Shown piece by piece: positions 27,010 through 35,276 of a stretch of 64,000 nt of DNA (the stretch's first letter is position 1; each line of letters starts with the position of its first letter). The DNA is from an uncultured Pelagibacteraceae bacterium (lineage in GTDB: Bacteria > Pseudomonadota > Alphaproteobacteria > Pelagibacterales > Pelagibacteraceae). The notes below the pieces were generated by a model. It searched no databases. It saw nothing but the letters and a program-made list of their open reading frames with translations, and was not told the origin of the DNA. The stretch is from the NCBI GenBank assembly GCA_902569975.1, contig CACFWD010000005.1:1-64000 (forward strand), given 5' to 3'. The translations under genes were made by a program, and so were the position numbers.

Positions 27010-27029
27010 GTAAGATTAAATTGATTATT

Positions 27030-28031
27030 TTAGTGATAAAAATTTATATACCAATTCAAAAATTTTTTTATCCCTAATTTATAATCAGTTTTAGATTTAT
27101 AACCTGTTATTTTTCTCAAAAGCTTAGTATCAGATAGTGTCTGTTTCACATCACCTCTTTGTAAAGGCATATAATTTCTAATTGCCTTTTTTTTTAACAT
27201 AAATTCAATTTGTTTGATAAAATCTAAAAGATAAACTTTTTTTGTGTTACCAATATTTAAGACACGAAATGGTGCAATTGGAGACAAACTGTCATTTTTA
27301 AATTTGTTTTTTTGTTTTAAGTTTGGAGGTTTTTTAATTAAAAGGTTAATGCCTTTGACGATGTCATCAATATAAGTAAAGTCTCTATACATTTTACCGT
27401 TATTATAGATATCAATTTTTTTATTATTAATAATACCCTTAGTGAATTTAAATAAAGCCATATCAGGCCTACCCCATGGACCATAAACAGTAAAAAATCT
27501 GAGCATTGTAATAGGAAGGTTCCATATGCTTGAGTATGAATGGGCCATACTTTCATTAGCTTTTTTAGTAGAAGCATAAATGCTTAATTGTGATTCTGTT
27601 TTATCATTTTCTTTGAAAGGAATCTTTTTATTTGCACCATATACCGACGAACTTGAAGCCATGATTAAATGAAAAACTTTACATTTATGAGATGACTCGA
27701 TTACATTAAATGTTCCATTTATATTCGATTTCAGATATACCCTTGGTTTATCTATACTATATCTGACTCCTGCTTGAGCTGCCAAATGAACGACAACTTT
27801 AGGCTTAACCTTTTTAAAAATATTTTCTATTTTTTTACTATTTTCAAGATTAGCTTTTGAAAAACTAAAATTTTTATATTTTTTTAAAATTTTTAATCTA
27901 GCTTTTTTAAGACTCACATCGTAATAATTATTCATTGAATCAATTCCATAAACAGAGTTACCCTTTTTTAAAAGTAGTTTCGATAAGTGAAACCCTATAA
28001 ACCCTGATGAACCTGTAATTAATATTTTCAT
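27030..28031 (-). CDS. NAD-dependent UDP-sugar epimerase (UDP-glucuronate 4-epimerase-like)
   Basis: A 333-residue extended SDR. The Rossmann motif GSSGFIGFHLSKLLLKKG is at the N-terminus, followed by GIDSMNNYYDVSLKKARL, a pattern typical of UDP-glucuronate 4-epimerases (LpsL/CapI). The catalytic Ser/Tyr/Lys are in MASSSSVYG and YASTKKANE. It likely supplies a uronic acid for surface polysaccharide and is set apart from the main sugar island. A 4-epimerase acting on another UDP-sugar is possible. Confidence 0.82.
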   Translation of the reverse strand: MKILITGSSGFIGFHLSKLLLKKGNSVYGIDSMNNYYDVSLKKARLKILKKYKNFSFSKANLENSKKIENIFKKVKPKVVVHLAAQAGVRYSIDKPRVYLKSNINGTFNVIESSHKCKVFHLIMASSSSVYGANKKIPFKENDKTESQLSIYASTKKANESMAHSYSSIWNLPITMLRFFTVYGPWGRPDMALFKFTKGIINNKKIDIYNNGKMYRDFTYIDDIVKGINLLIKKPPNLKQKNKFKNDSLSPIAPFRVLNIGNTKKVYLLDFIKQIEFMLKKKAIRNYMPLQRGDVKQTLSDTKLLRKITGYKSKTDYKLGIKKFLNWYINFYH

Positions 28032-28069
28032 TATGAATATATTATTTATTATAATATATTTTGTATTAT

Positions 28070-28921
28070 TTAAGTTTTATTTTTAAGAAGAAATACAAAT
28101 ATAAATCCAGTTATATACATAATTAATCCATAAGCCGCGGTCGGAGTTATATATAAAATATCAGCACCAAATATTTGAGTTGAAACAAATATTGCTAGTG
28201 TACCATTTTGTAAGCCACACTCTAATGAAATAGCTTTCCTTTGAGCAATTCCTGAAGCAAAGTATTTCGCAAGATAGAACGCAATAACCATCATTGTTAT
28301 ATTTAGAGCTAAGGCAATTACACCGGCTTGTTTAAAGAAACTAATAAAGTTTTCCTTTTCTTCATAAAATGCTGCTATGAAAAAAATAATAAATAAAACA
28401 ATATTAAGTTTGTTAAATATTTCAGCTTTTGAGGCTACAAAATTTTCAGCAAATTTCCTGATAATCATGCCTATAATTACTGGCACTGTTACAACTAAAA
28501 ACATTTTTAAAGCAATACCAATCATTGAGATATTTTCTGTTATATTTGTAACTCCTAATAAATCAGCAGAAGTAAAAATTATAAAAGGAACTGTAAAAAT
28601 ACAAATTAAACTTATGATAGCTGTTAAAGTAATTGATAATGCAACATCTCCATTGGCAAACTTAGTTAATATGTTTGATGTAACTCCACCTGGTGCTGAA
28701 GCAACGATCATTACTCCAATTGCTATTTCAGGAGGCGTTTTTAAAATTATTATTAGCAGATAAGCAATAATAGGAAGAATTATTAATTGTGAAAAAAAAC
28801 CAACAAAAAAATCTTTTGGTGTTTCTAATACTCTTGTGAAATCTTTAACTTTTAAACCTAAACCTAACCCTAGCATTATTAATGCTAAAATAATCGGTGC
28901 AATTTTTGTTACTATTTCCAT
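28070..28921 (-). CDS. BASS-family sodium symporter
   Basis: A 283-residue inner-membrane protein of the bile acid:sodium symporter family, with about nine hydrophobic segments. ASAPGGVTSNILTKFANGDVALSITLTA near residue 80 contains the sodium-site Asn/Gly motif, and the end SLECGLQNGTLAIFVST holds the conserved ECGxQN crossover motif. Members carry diverse organic anions, not necessarily bile acids. No neighbour reveals its substrate; it is 46 nt before the regulator gene and on the same strand. Confidence 0.85.
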   Translation of the reverse strand: MEIVTKIAPIILALIMLGLGLGLKVKDFTRVLETPKDFFVGFFSQLIILPIIAYLLIIILKTPPEIAIGVMIVASAPGGVTSNILTKFANGDVALSITLTAIISLICIFTVPFIIFTSADLLGVTNITENISMIGIALKMFLVVTVPVIIGMIIRKFAENFVASKAEIFNKLNIVLFIIFFIAAFYEEKENFISFFKQAGVIALALNITMMVIAFYLAKYFASGIAQRKAISLECGLQNGTLAIFVSTQIFGADILYITPTAAYGLIMYITGFIFVFLLKNKT

Positions 28922-28967
28922 AGACCCCTCTCTGAAAATATATTTTGAAATTAAGTGTATTGTAGAT

Positions 28968-29945
28968 TTATGAAATTACAAGAAGATTCAAAATTTTACG
29001 AATAAATTTAGCTTTGAACTTAAAAACTTCTGTCTGATAAGGTAATATTTTTTTAAAATTTAAACTAGATAATACATACTGCTTTTTATTATTTACTCTA
29101 ATCAAATCTTCTTTAATTAAATATTTACATTTTCTGATAATTGTAGCTCTAGGAATTTGAGTCATTTCAGAAATTGACATAGCGCTTATTCCTGTCTCAT
29201 TACCTACATTATCTATAATTATGCCACTAGTCGTGAAGTGATCTAAAGGAAATTCATTAGAGTTTTGTTCTAAATGTTTTGAAATATTCAAAACTTGATT
29301 CATACAAATCGTTCCCCAAATATGAAACGTAGTTAAATCTTGCATAAACTTATTGTAACCAATTACAAGTGGTATTTGCATTCTATAAAACCATCGCCAA
29401 CATAATGTAAAATTTTTTTTAATTATACTTTCAACCATGTTGGGTGTAATTTTTTTTAAATAAACTTTATCTTTATTTAATCCTTTCGAAACAAGATGAA
29501 TATATTTCGCTGATAATTTAATTTGATTTTTAGGCTTAACAAACGAAAAAGCTTTACGGTCAATTACTATTTTTCGACTATCACGATTAATCACTCCTTC
29601 TCTTTGAAGCTCTAAAACTTTTCTTCTAACGGTTTCTTTAGGCAAATTTAGTTTTATGCAAAGTTCCGAAATACTAAATTTTTCAATTTGTAAATATGAT
29701 TTAGAATAATATTCCTCATAAGAATATGAAATATTCATTTGGTCATAAAATTGAAAAGTTTTTTCAATCAAAGAAATCACAATCATATATTTATGATGAT
29801 CATTAAATGCCCAGTAAACACTATTCATCCAATTCCATTGATGTGAAATCCATTCCTTGCTTAAATTTGAATAATGAGACATTATACTTTCATAAACTTG
29901 ATCATCTGAAAGAGTTTTTGAAAAATCTATTTCTTGAATGTTCAT
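28968..29945 (-). CDS. regulatory protein with two winged-helix domains
   Basis: A 325-residue protein with two separate winged helix-turn-helix units: residues 91-120 (SISELCIKLNLPKETVRRKV) and 255-282 (SISEMTQIPRATIIRKCKYL), both with the ETVRR/ATIIRK recognition-helix pattern. The N-terminal 85 residues and the centre are rich in aromatic residues (EWISHQWNWMNSVYWAF) and look like a helical bundle. I recognise no named family. It is probably a DNA-binding regulator, divergent from two small membrane proteins at 30056-30533 that it could control. Confidence 0.65.
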   Translation of the reverse strand: MNIQEIDFSKTLSDDQVYESIMSHYSNLSKEWISHQWNWMNSVYWAFNDHHKYMIVISLIEKTFQFYDQMNISYSYEEYYSKSYLQIEKFSISELCIKLNLPKETVRRKVLELQREGVINRDSRKIVIDRKAFSFVKPKNQIKLSAKYIHLVSKGLNKDKVYLKKITPNMVESIIKKNFTLCWRWFYRMQIPLVIGYNKFMQDLTTFHIWGTICMNQVLNISKHLEQNSNEFPLDHFTTSGIIIDNVGNETGISAMSISEMTQIPRATIIRKCKYLIKEDLIRVNNKKQYVLSSLNFKKILPYQTEVFKFKAKFIRKILNLLVIS

Positions 29946-29959
29946 AAATTATGAATGTT

Positions 29960-29988
29960 AATAGAAACCCATTTTGAACACTTGTCAA
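29960..29988 (-). promoter_or_regulatory. candidate sigma-70 promoter of the winged-helix regulator
   Basis: A perfect TTGACA (29988-29983 on the minus strand) is followed after 17 nt by TCTATT. The predicted start would leave a leader of under 10 nt before the ATG at 29945, so translation would be almost leaderless. Only sequence pattern supports it. Confidence 0.3.
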
Positions 29989-30055
29989 ATAAAATCTGAC
30001 CCAGATTGAACTCTAGAAATTTTGAGAAATAACTTAAATGTGATTTAATGTTATT

Positions 30056-30286
30056 GTGAATAGAAAAGGCTTAGAAGCAAATTTGTATTTAGAGGAGACC
30101 CCAAATCCTGTAGAAGAAGCTAATAAGCCTTTAAAAACCGAAAAATTAGAGAATAAAAGGGTTGATATTAACGTTCTCAAGGCAAGAGCTAAAGCCATTC
30201 AAGACAAACAAAATATTAAAAACACAATTTCTATAATTTTTATTTTAGTGTCTCTTGGAGCCGTAGGAATTTATTTTTCAATATAA
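30056..30286 (+). CDS. small membrane protein with C-terminal helix, paralogue A
   Basis: A 76-residue protein starting at GTG 30056; no ATG gives this frame. The N-terminal 50 residues are charged and hydrophilic, ending in VDINVLKARAKAIQDKQNIK, and a single hydrophobic segment (about residues 58-75) forms the C-terminus, as in tail-anchored proteins. It shares the layout and the INVL-x-R-x-K motif with the next protein at 30327, so the two are paralogues. Function unknown. Confidence 0.6.
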   Translation: MNRKGLEANLYLEETPNPVEEANKPLKTEKLENKRVDINVLKARAKAIQDKQNIKNTISIIFILVSLGAVGIYFSI

Positions 30287-30326
30287 ATAATTTGTAAATC
30301 CTAAATATTGATGATTAAATGATCTT

Positions 30327-30533
30327 ATGAAAAATACTTTATCGTCAATTAAAAAACATCTTATTCACAAATATACTATTGAAGACGATAATACATATGC
30401 GAAAAAATCTACAAATATAAATGTATTGTTAAACAGAGTTAAATTAGATCAAAAAAGAGAAAGTCGAAAAAAACTATTGTTTACAGCCGCAACGTCAGTT
30501 GGGGTACTTTTATTTGGTGTTTTAATTTTTTAA
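30327..30533 (+). CDS. small membrane protein with C-terminal helix, paralogue B
   Basis: A 68-residue protein: charged N-terminal 45 residues ending TNINVLLNRVKLDQKRESRKK, then a single C-terminal hydrophobic helix (about residues 50-68). It shares the NINVL-x-x-R-x-K block and the tail-anchor layout with the 76-residue protein 40 nt upstream. The pair was probably produced by duplication. No known family. It precedes the decayed tRNA-Met region. Confidence 0.6.
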   Translation: MKNTLSSIKKHLIHKYTIEDDNTYAKKSTNINVLLNRVKLDQKRESRKKLLFTAATSVGVLLFGVLIF

Positions 30534-30585
30534 AAATTATCAATTAAGTTTTTTAAATATTAAGAAAAAAATTATCAAAATTTTA

Positions 30586-30660
30586 TGTTAGCGGGAAGTT
30601 GGATTGAACCACTTACCTCGAGCTTATGAGTCTATCGCCATGAACCCTGCTCACCTAATC
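30586..30660 (-). pseudogene. decayed tRNA-Met copy
   Basis: About 48 bases from 30586 match the 3' two-thirds of the intact tRNA-Met at 31700-31776 in the same orientation, with only about six differences, nearly all toward A or T. The anticodon CAT region is preserved, but the 5' D-arm and acceptor half have drifted beyond folding. It is therefore a non-functional copy, either a decayed tandem duplicate or the far attachment repeat of an integrated element. Confidence 0.75.
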
Positions 30661-30698
30661 TAGAAAAATTACTCCTGTAAATGCTCTCTTTCCTTTCT

Positions 30699-30747
30699 AA
30701 TGATATTGAATCAAATTAAAGAATCTTAATCAAAAACCAATATCATT
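30699..30747. repeat. 10-bp perfect inverted repeat
   Basis: AATGATATTG at 30699-30708 is matched by CAATATCATT at 30738-30747 with a 29-nt spacer. It lies between the tRNA remnant and the oxygenase gene. It could form a transcript hairpin or mark an old recombination site; nothing else identifies its role. Confidence 0.5.
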
Positions 30748-30835
30748 GACGTGTATATACTGGAGAGATTAGAGTGATTGGACTCTCTAATTAAGATTTG
30801 TTTATATTAAATTCGTATTAGTTTTTTTTAATTTG

Positions 30836-31651
30836 CTATTTCAACAAACGTTTTACTACTTTAATAAATATGGGAGGTATAATTTCCTTTATAATCGATT
30901 TAAAAGTAACACTATCTTTAAATGATTCACCTTTACGTTCTTTAAAAAGCGTTGAATGCTGTTTATTAGAAATTTCATTTTGTGGTCTACCAGTAGAAAA
31001 ATAATAGTAAGCTAATGACTTTCTGGAGCGGTTTTCTGGGCAAGTTAATGTATCTGGATGCCCATGATAAGTGTAGGAAGTTGTTGTAAATATCACAGCA
31101 GTGTTAAATCTTGGATAAATAGTTTGTATTGCTTTCTCCATATTTTTATCGAACAATTGCAAAGCGCCGCCCCATTCATCTTTCCAATTCTCATTTAGAT
31201 AAATTAATAGGTTTAACCGTCTATCAAGATTAAGTTGTGGGTGCTTGTTAAAGTCTGCATGAACTTTAAGGAAGCCTCCAGTCTTTATTTCATGATAACC
31301 ACCACCACTTAAATAAGGATCAGAAATAAGTGGCTCTTCTATACTTGTAAGATCTTTAAGCCAATTCATCATAAGGTCAGACTGGAGGTAAGTGTTTAGC
31401 TCAAGTGCAGCTGGACTTAGAACTTGCATTCCCTTCCCAGCAAGTTTTATTTCCCTACTATTATTATATTTATGAATAACTGTGTCTTTGAACTTTGACA
31501 GATCAGGAAATTCTAATAAAACTCTTTTAAGTAAATCCTCTTTTATGAAATTTTCTATTACAATATGTGGAAATGGTGCAGCATGGCTATATATTGACGC
31601 CAAGGACTTTGCATCAATCCACTGCTCATTGATTACATCGTTTAATTCCAT
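30836..31651 (-). CDS. 2OG-Fe(II) oxygenase, prolyl-hydroxylase-like
   Basis: A 271-residue dioxygenase. I start at the ATG at 31651 (MELNDVINEQWIDAKS), preceded by AGGGAG and AAGAAG, because a longer reading runs into the tRNA gene. Iron ligands H131 and D133 in LKVHADFN and H196 or H198 in YTYHGHPD, and the 2-oxoglutarate Arg in SRKSLAYYYF, are present. Such enzymes hydroxylate proteins, lipids or small molecules. Its base use is less homopolymer-rich than the adjacent sugar genes, and it lies exactly between tRNA-Met and its decayed copy, so acquisition by integration is likely. Confidence 0.8.
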   Translation of the reverse strand: MELNDVINEQWIDAKSLASIYSHAAPFPHIVIENFIKEDLLKRVLLEFPDLSKFKDTVIHKYNNSREIKLAGKGMQVLSPAALELNTYLQSDLMMNWLKDLTSIEEPLISDPYLSGGGYHEIKTGGFLKVHADFNKHPQLNLDRRLNLLIYLNENWKDEWGGALQLFDKNMEKAIQTIYPRFNTAVIFTTTSYTYHGHPDTLTCPENRSRKSLAYYYFSTGRPQNEISNKQHSTLFKERKGESFKDSVTFKSIIKEIIPPIFIKVVKRLLK

Positions 31652-31699
31652 AACTTCTTTCTCCCTTCCGATATGGAATCTTTCAAAATCCCAGTCGAA

Positions 31700-31776
31700 T
31701 GGTAGCGGGAAGTGGGATCGAACCACTGACCTCGGGCTTATGAGTCCCGCGCTCTAACCAACTGAGCTACCCCGCC
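31700..31776 (-). tRNA. tRNA-Met (CAT), elongator type
   Basis: A 77-nt cloverleaf on the minus strand: acceptor GGCGGGG with TCCCGCT, D-arm GCTC...GAGC, anticodon loop CTCATAA, T-arm AGTGG TTCGATC CCACT and an encoded CCA. The sequence resembles the elongator tRNA-Met (GG start, GTTGGTTAGAGC D-arm) and not initiator tRNA. The anticodon stem ends in an A-G mismatch, which is tolerated. Ile-CAU tRNA is a less likely alternative. Confidence 0.93.
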
Positions 31777-31880
31777 ATTAAATTCACGTTGATATATACT
31801 ACTAATTTTTTTTCTTTCAAACAAGAATTTGTAAAATAATCATTATGTTAGTACATATGATATAATGTAATTTATATCTA

Positions 31881-33071
31881 ATGAAAAAAACTTTTTTAAA
31901 ATTAGGCAAACAGCCTTTAGCTAATTCTTTTTTGTCCAATCTTACAAAAAAACTATTAAGACAAGAGTTTTTTTATAATTTAAATGTTTCCTTTAATTCA
32001 AAAAACTTTTTAGTTTCTGTAAGCAATCCCGTAAATCCAAAATTACAATACACTGATAATTATGCGCATAGAGCATCAGAGTCTGCCACTATGAGAAATG
32101 CATTTAAACAAACGGCTAGAAAACTCAAAAAAAGATTTAATCCAAAAATTATTTTAGAAATTGGAAGTAATGATGGAGTTTTCATTAAAAATTTTAATAG
32201 GAAAAAAGTCATTGCAGTAGAACCTTGTAAAAACTTAGCTAATTTAACTAAAATTAGATACAAAACTTTTCCAAATTTTTGGGATAAAAAACTTGCATAT
32301 AAAATTTTTAAAAAGTCCAAAAAAGCTGATCTAATTTTTTCAGCAAATACAATTTCACATATTCCAAATTTAAATGAAACATTTCAAGCAATAAATTATA
32401 GCTTAAGTGAAAAAGGAGTCCTAGTTATCGAAGATCCATCATTATTTTCTGTGATTAAAAATAATTCATATGATCAATTTTATGATGAACATGTTTATGT
32501 TTTTTCTACACTATCAATATCTAAGGTTGTAGAAGAATTTGATTTAAGATTATTTCATGCAGAACATATTCAGACTCATGGAGGTTCAATGAGATATTAT
32601 ATTTGTAAAAAGGACGCGATATACAGAAAGTCAAAAAAATTAATATCAATTTTAAAATCTGAAAGAAATAATAAGTTACATAAATATATTACTTTTAAGA
32701 AATTTTCAATTAGAGTACAGAAATCAAAAAAAGCACTTAAAAAAATTTTTAAAAAATTAAAAAATAAAGGTAATAAAATTATTAGTTATGGTGCAACTTA
32801 TAAATCAACAACTGTTTTTAATTATTGTAATATAGATTCAAAATTAATTGATTATGTTACTGATACCACTTTAAATAAGCAGGGAAGATTTACGCCAGGA
32901 ATGCATATCCCAATAATTTCACCTGAAAAAGGTATGAACGAGTCGGTAAATTATGCTTTCTTAGGTGCTTGGAATTTTAAAAAAGAAATATTTCGTAAAG
33001 AAAAAATATTATTAAATAAAGGATTAAGATTTATCTCTCACGTGCCATGGCCTCAGATAATCGGCAAATAA
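31881..33071 (+). CDS. sugar C-methyltransferase (TylC3/KijD1-like)
   Basis: A 396-residue SAM-dependent methyltransferase that C-methylates 3 of a 4-keto-2,6-dideoxy sugar in related pathways. LGKQPLANSFL opens the protein; the SAM motif EIGSNDG is at 93-99; H160 and Y201-x-E203-H204 reproduce the spacing of the catalytic residues I recall for KijD1/TcaB9. The C-terminal domain has YGATYKSTTVFNYC and KQGRFTPGMHIPI. The usual N-terminal Cys-rich zinc module is absent. It overlaps the 2,3-dehydratase gene by one base (TAATG). Confidence 0.82.
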   Translation: MKKTFLKLGKQPLANSFLSNLTKKLLRQEFFYNLNVSFNSKNFLVSVSNPVNPKLQYTDNYAHRASESATMRNAFKQTARKLKKRFNPKIILEIGSNDGVFIKNFNRKKVIAVEPCKNLANLTKIRYKTFPNFWDKKLAYKIFKKSKKADLIFSANTISHIPNLNETFQAINYSLSEKGVLVIEDPSLFSVIKNNSYDQFYDEHVYVFSTLSISKVVEEFDLRLFHAEHIQTHGGSMRYYICKKDAIYRKSKKLISILKSERNNKLHKYITFKKFSIRVQKSKKALKKIFKKLKNKGNKIISYGATYKSTTVFNYCNIDSKLIDYVTDTTLNKQGRFTPGMHIPIISPEKGMNESVNYAFLGAWNFKKEIFRKEKILLNKGLRFISHVPWPQIIGK

Positions 33072-34285
33072 TGGATTTAAAAAAATTTTATAAATGGTTT
33101 GATCATCAAAAAAAAATAAACAAATTTATAATAAAGAAAAAAAAATTAATTGAAATCAAAAATTGGAAAATAAAATCTGAAAAGATATTTCATGATACAA
33201 ATAAATTTTTTAAAATAATCGGTATAAAAGTTAAAACAAATTATTATAGAAAAAATTGGGATCAACCTATCATTTTACAAAATGAGATAGGAATTTTGGG
33301 TATTATTAAAGATAAAAAAACAAAAAAATATTTACTTCAAGCTAAAGTAGAGCCAGGAAATATTAATAAATTACAATTGGCCCCATCAGTTCAAGCTACA
33401 GAAAGCAATTTTAAAGGAGCTCATGGAGGTAAGAAAGTGCCTTATGTTGAGTATTTTCATAAAATAAAAAATAAAAAAATGTATCTTCAATCTGAACAGG
33501 GATTCCGATATTTAAAAAAATTTAATTCTAATATTTTAATAACAATTAATAAAAACTTTAAAAAAAAAAATAATTTTTTTTGGTTTTCAAAAGATGAAAT
33601 TAAGACTTTGATTTTAAAAAAAAATATTCTGAACATGGATACTTTATCAGTATTTTCAACGGTAATTAAAAAAAAATTTTTTAATCAAAAACCAATAAAT
33701 TCAAAAAAAAAAATTTATCAATGGTTTAAAGAAAATGATAAAAAATATTTTATTCAAAGTAAAAAAACTAATTTAAATTCCTTAAAAGATTGGATAATAA
33801 ATAAATCACACATTTACCATAAGGACAAAAAGCATTTTTCTGTAATAGGAATTGATGTTAAAACCAGCAGAAGAGAAAATAATGAATGGTGTCAACCAAT
33901 TTTAGCTGGAAAAAAAATTTCATTTGCTGGTTTTGTTAAAGCTAATATCAAAAATCAAGCTCACTATTTATGTAAATATATATTAAAACCGGGTTTAACA
34001 AATAGCGTAGTTGGCTGTACTGTCAATACTTCAGATTTATTAAACTATCGTACTGATAAAAATTTGTCTTATTTAGATAAACACTTCATTAAAAATTATT
34101 TTTTTAAAAAAAATAACTCAATTGAATATGATAATATTTTATCAGATGAAGGAGGTAGATTTTATAAGTGTCAGACTAGATACATGATAATAAATTTAGA
34201 TTTAAATCAATTACCTAAAATTTCAAAAAATTATATTTGGTTATCTCATAATCAAATAATAGAACAAATAAAAAAAAACGTCTAG
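33071..34285 (+). CDS. NDP-hexose 2,3-dehydratase (EvaA/TylX3-like)
   Basis: A 404-residue enzyme that removes water across C2-C3 of NDP-4-keto-6-deoxyglucose, giving the 3,4-diketo-2-deoxy intermediate. It is built as an internal duplication: NWDQPIILQNEIGILGI with LLQAKVEPGNINKLQLAPSVQ in the first half, and EWCQPILAGKKISFAGF with YILKPGLTNSVVGCTVNTSD in the second. I place the start at ATG 33071 (MDLKKFYKWF), one base into the stop of the methyltransferase, rather than 24 nt earlier. This is the defining enzyme of 2,6-dideoxysugar pathways. Confidence 0.87.
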   Translation: MDLKKFYKWFDHQKKINKFIIKKKKLIEIKNWKIKSEKIFHDTNKFFKIIGIKVKTNYYRKNWDQPIILQNEIGILGIIKDKKTKKYLLQAKVEPGNINKLQLAPSVQATESNFKGAHGGKKVPYVEYFHKIKNKKMYLQSEQGFRYLKKFNSNILITINKNFKKKNNFFWFSKDEIKTLILKKNILNMDTLSVFSTVIKKKFFNQKPINSKKKIYQWFKENDKKYFIQSKKTNLNSLKDWIINKSHIYHKDKKHFSVIGIDVKTSRRENNEWCQPILAGKKISFAGFVKANIKNQAHYLCKYILKPGLTNSVVGCTVNTSDLLNYRTDKNLSYLDKHFIKNYFFKKNNSIEYDNILSDEGGRFYKCQTRYMIINLDLNQLPKISKNYIWLSHNQIIEQIKKNV

Positions 34286-34348
34286 ATATTGAGTCACGAC
34301 TACTCTTTGCTTGTGGCAATATAGAAAATATTATGTGATCGGTAATTT

Positions 34349-35272
34349 GTGAAAACTCAACCTCATGTACTGTTAATTGGCTATTCAAATATTTCGAGAA
34401 AACGTTTTATAAATTATTTCATAAAAAAAAAAATAAGATTTTCTATCGCTACTAGATCATACAAGGGAAAAATTGATAAAGTCTTTAATCAATATAATAA
34501 TTATAATATAGCACTGAAAAATTCTAAGGCGAATATTGCGTATATTTCCTTACCAAATTCTCTCCACTTTGTCTGGGCTAAAAAAGCATTAGAACTTGGT
34601 TATCACGTTATTGTTGATAAACCAATTTGTAAACAATATTTAGATTCATTTAAATTAATAAATTTAGCTAAAAAAAAAAATAGATTAATTAGTGAAGCAA
34701 CATTTTTTAATTATCACAGACAAATAAAAAAAGCTTTAAAAATTGTACAGGGTAAAAAAAATATATCCAAGGTATATGCAAATTTTACGATTCCCTTACC
34801 ACCTAAAAATTCAATATTATTATCTAGAAGATTACAGGGTGGAGTAATTATGGATATGGGCCCCTACGGTGCCGCTATTCATAGAATATTTTTTAACACG
34901 AATATTTTAAAAAAAAAAATATTGATTAAACATAATAAAAAAAAACTTCCAATAGAGATAAATTTAAATTTATCTTATAAAAACAAGATCTATAAAGGCA
35001 AGTTTAGATTTGGTGGCAAATATAAAAATCAAATAATTATATTTTTTAGTAATACTAAGATTATTATAAATAGAGCTTTCTCTCCACCTGAAAGTGAAAA
35101 CCTAGTTTTAGAATTACACAAAAATTTATTGACTAAAAAAATATTAATCAAAAAAGATAATTGTTTTGGAAATTATTTTGATAAAATTTTAAGCTCTATC
35201 AAAAAGAAAAATTTTTCTAAATTTTATAGAGAAATTTTAGTCGATCAAGAATTTAGAAATCTTATCAAATAA
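34349..35272 (+). CDS. Gfo/Idh/MocA oxidoreductase, likely NDP-hexose 3-ketoreductase
   Basis: A 307-residue NAD(P)-dependent oxidoreductase starting at GTG 34349. The Rossmann part has VLLIGYSNISRKRF, the conserved ISLPNSLHFVWAKKALELG and the catalytic Lys of VDKPICKQ; the central part QGGVIMDMGPYGAAIHR is the substrate-domain signature. Gfo/Idh enzymes reduce the 3-keto group after the 2,3-dehydratase in dideoxysugar pathways. It is 63 nt downstream of that gene and converges on rmlC with 4 nt between stops. Confidence 0.78.
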   Translation: MKTQPHVLLIGYSNISRKRFINYFIKKKIRFSIATRSYKGKIDKVFNQYNNYNIALKNSKANIAYISLPNSLHFVWAKKALELGYHVIVDKPICKQYLDSFKLINLAKKKNRLISEATFFNYHRQIKKALKIVQGKKNISKVYANFTIPLPPKNSILLSRRLQGGVIMDMGPYGAAIHRIFFNTNILKKKILIKHNKKKLPIEINLNLSYKNKIYKGKFRFGGKYKNQIIIFFSNTKIIINRAFSPPESENLVLELHKNLLTKKILIKKDNCFGNYFDKILSSIKKKNFSKFYREILVDQEFRNLIK

Positions 35273-35276
35273 TAGA

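Larger units (their letters stand above)
30534..30835. other. gene-poor stretch with tRNA remnant and inverted repeats
   Basis: About 300 bases without a plausible gene. It holds a decayed tRNA-Met copy (30586-30660), a 10-bp inverted repeat at 30699-30747, and a TTAGAGT/ACTCT repeat around 30769-30790. It separates the small membrane proteins from the 2OG oxygenase gene, and looks like the scar side of an old insertion. Confidence 0.6.

Noticed and set aside
28377-28763. 128-codon plus-strand frame inside the BASS symporter
   Set aside because: Shadow of the hydrophobic symporter gene; the codon pattern mirrors the other strand.
31482-31757. Plus-strand reading frame across the oxygenase 5' end and tRNA-Met
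   Set aside because: Its C-terminus is the complement of the tRNA and the rest is antisense to the oxygenase; a common artefact around tRNA genes.
33047-33070. Upstream ATG for the 2,3-dehydratase
   Set aside because: The ATG at 33071 overlaps the previous stop by one base, the coupling used elsewhere in the window, and begins at the conserved part.
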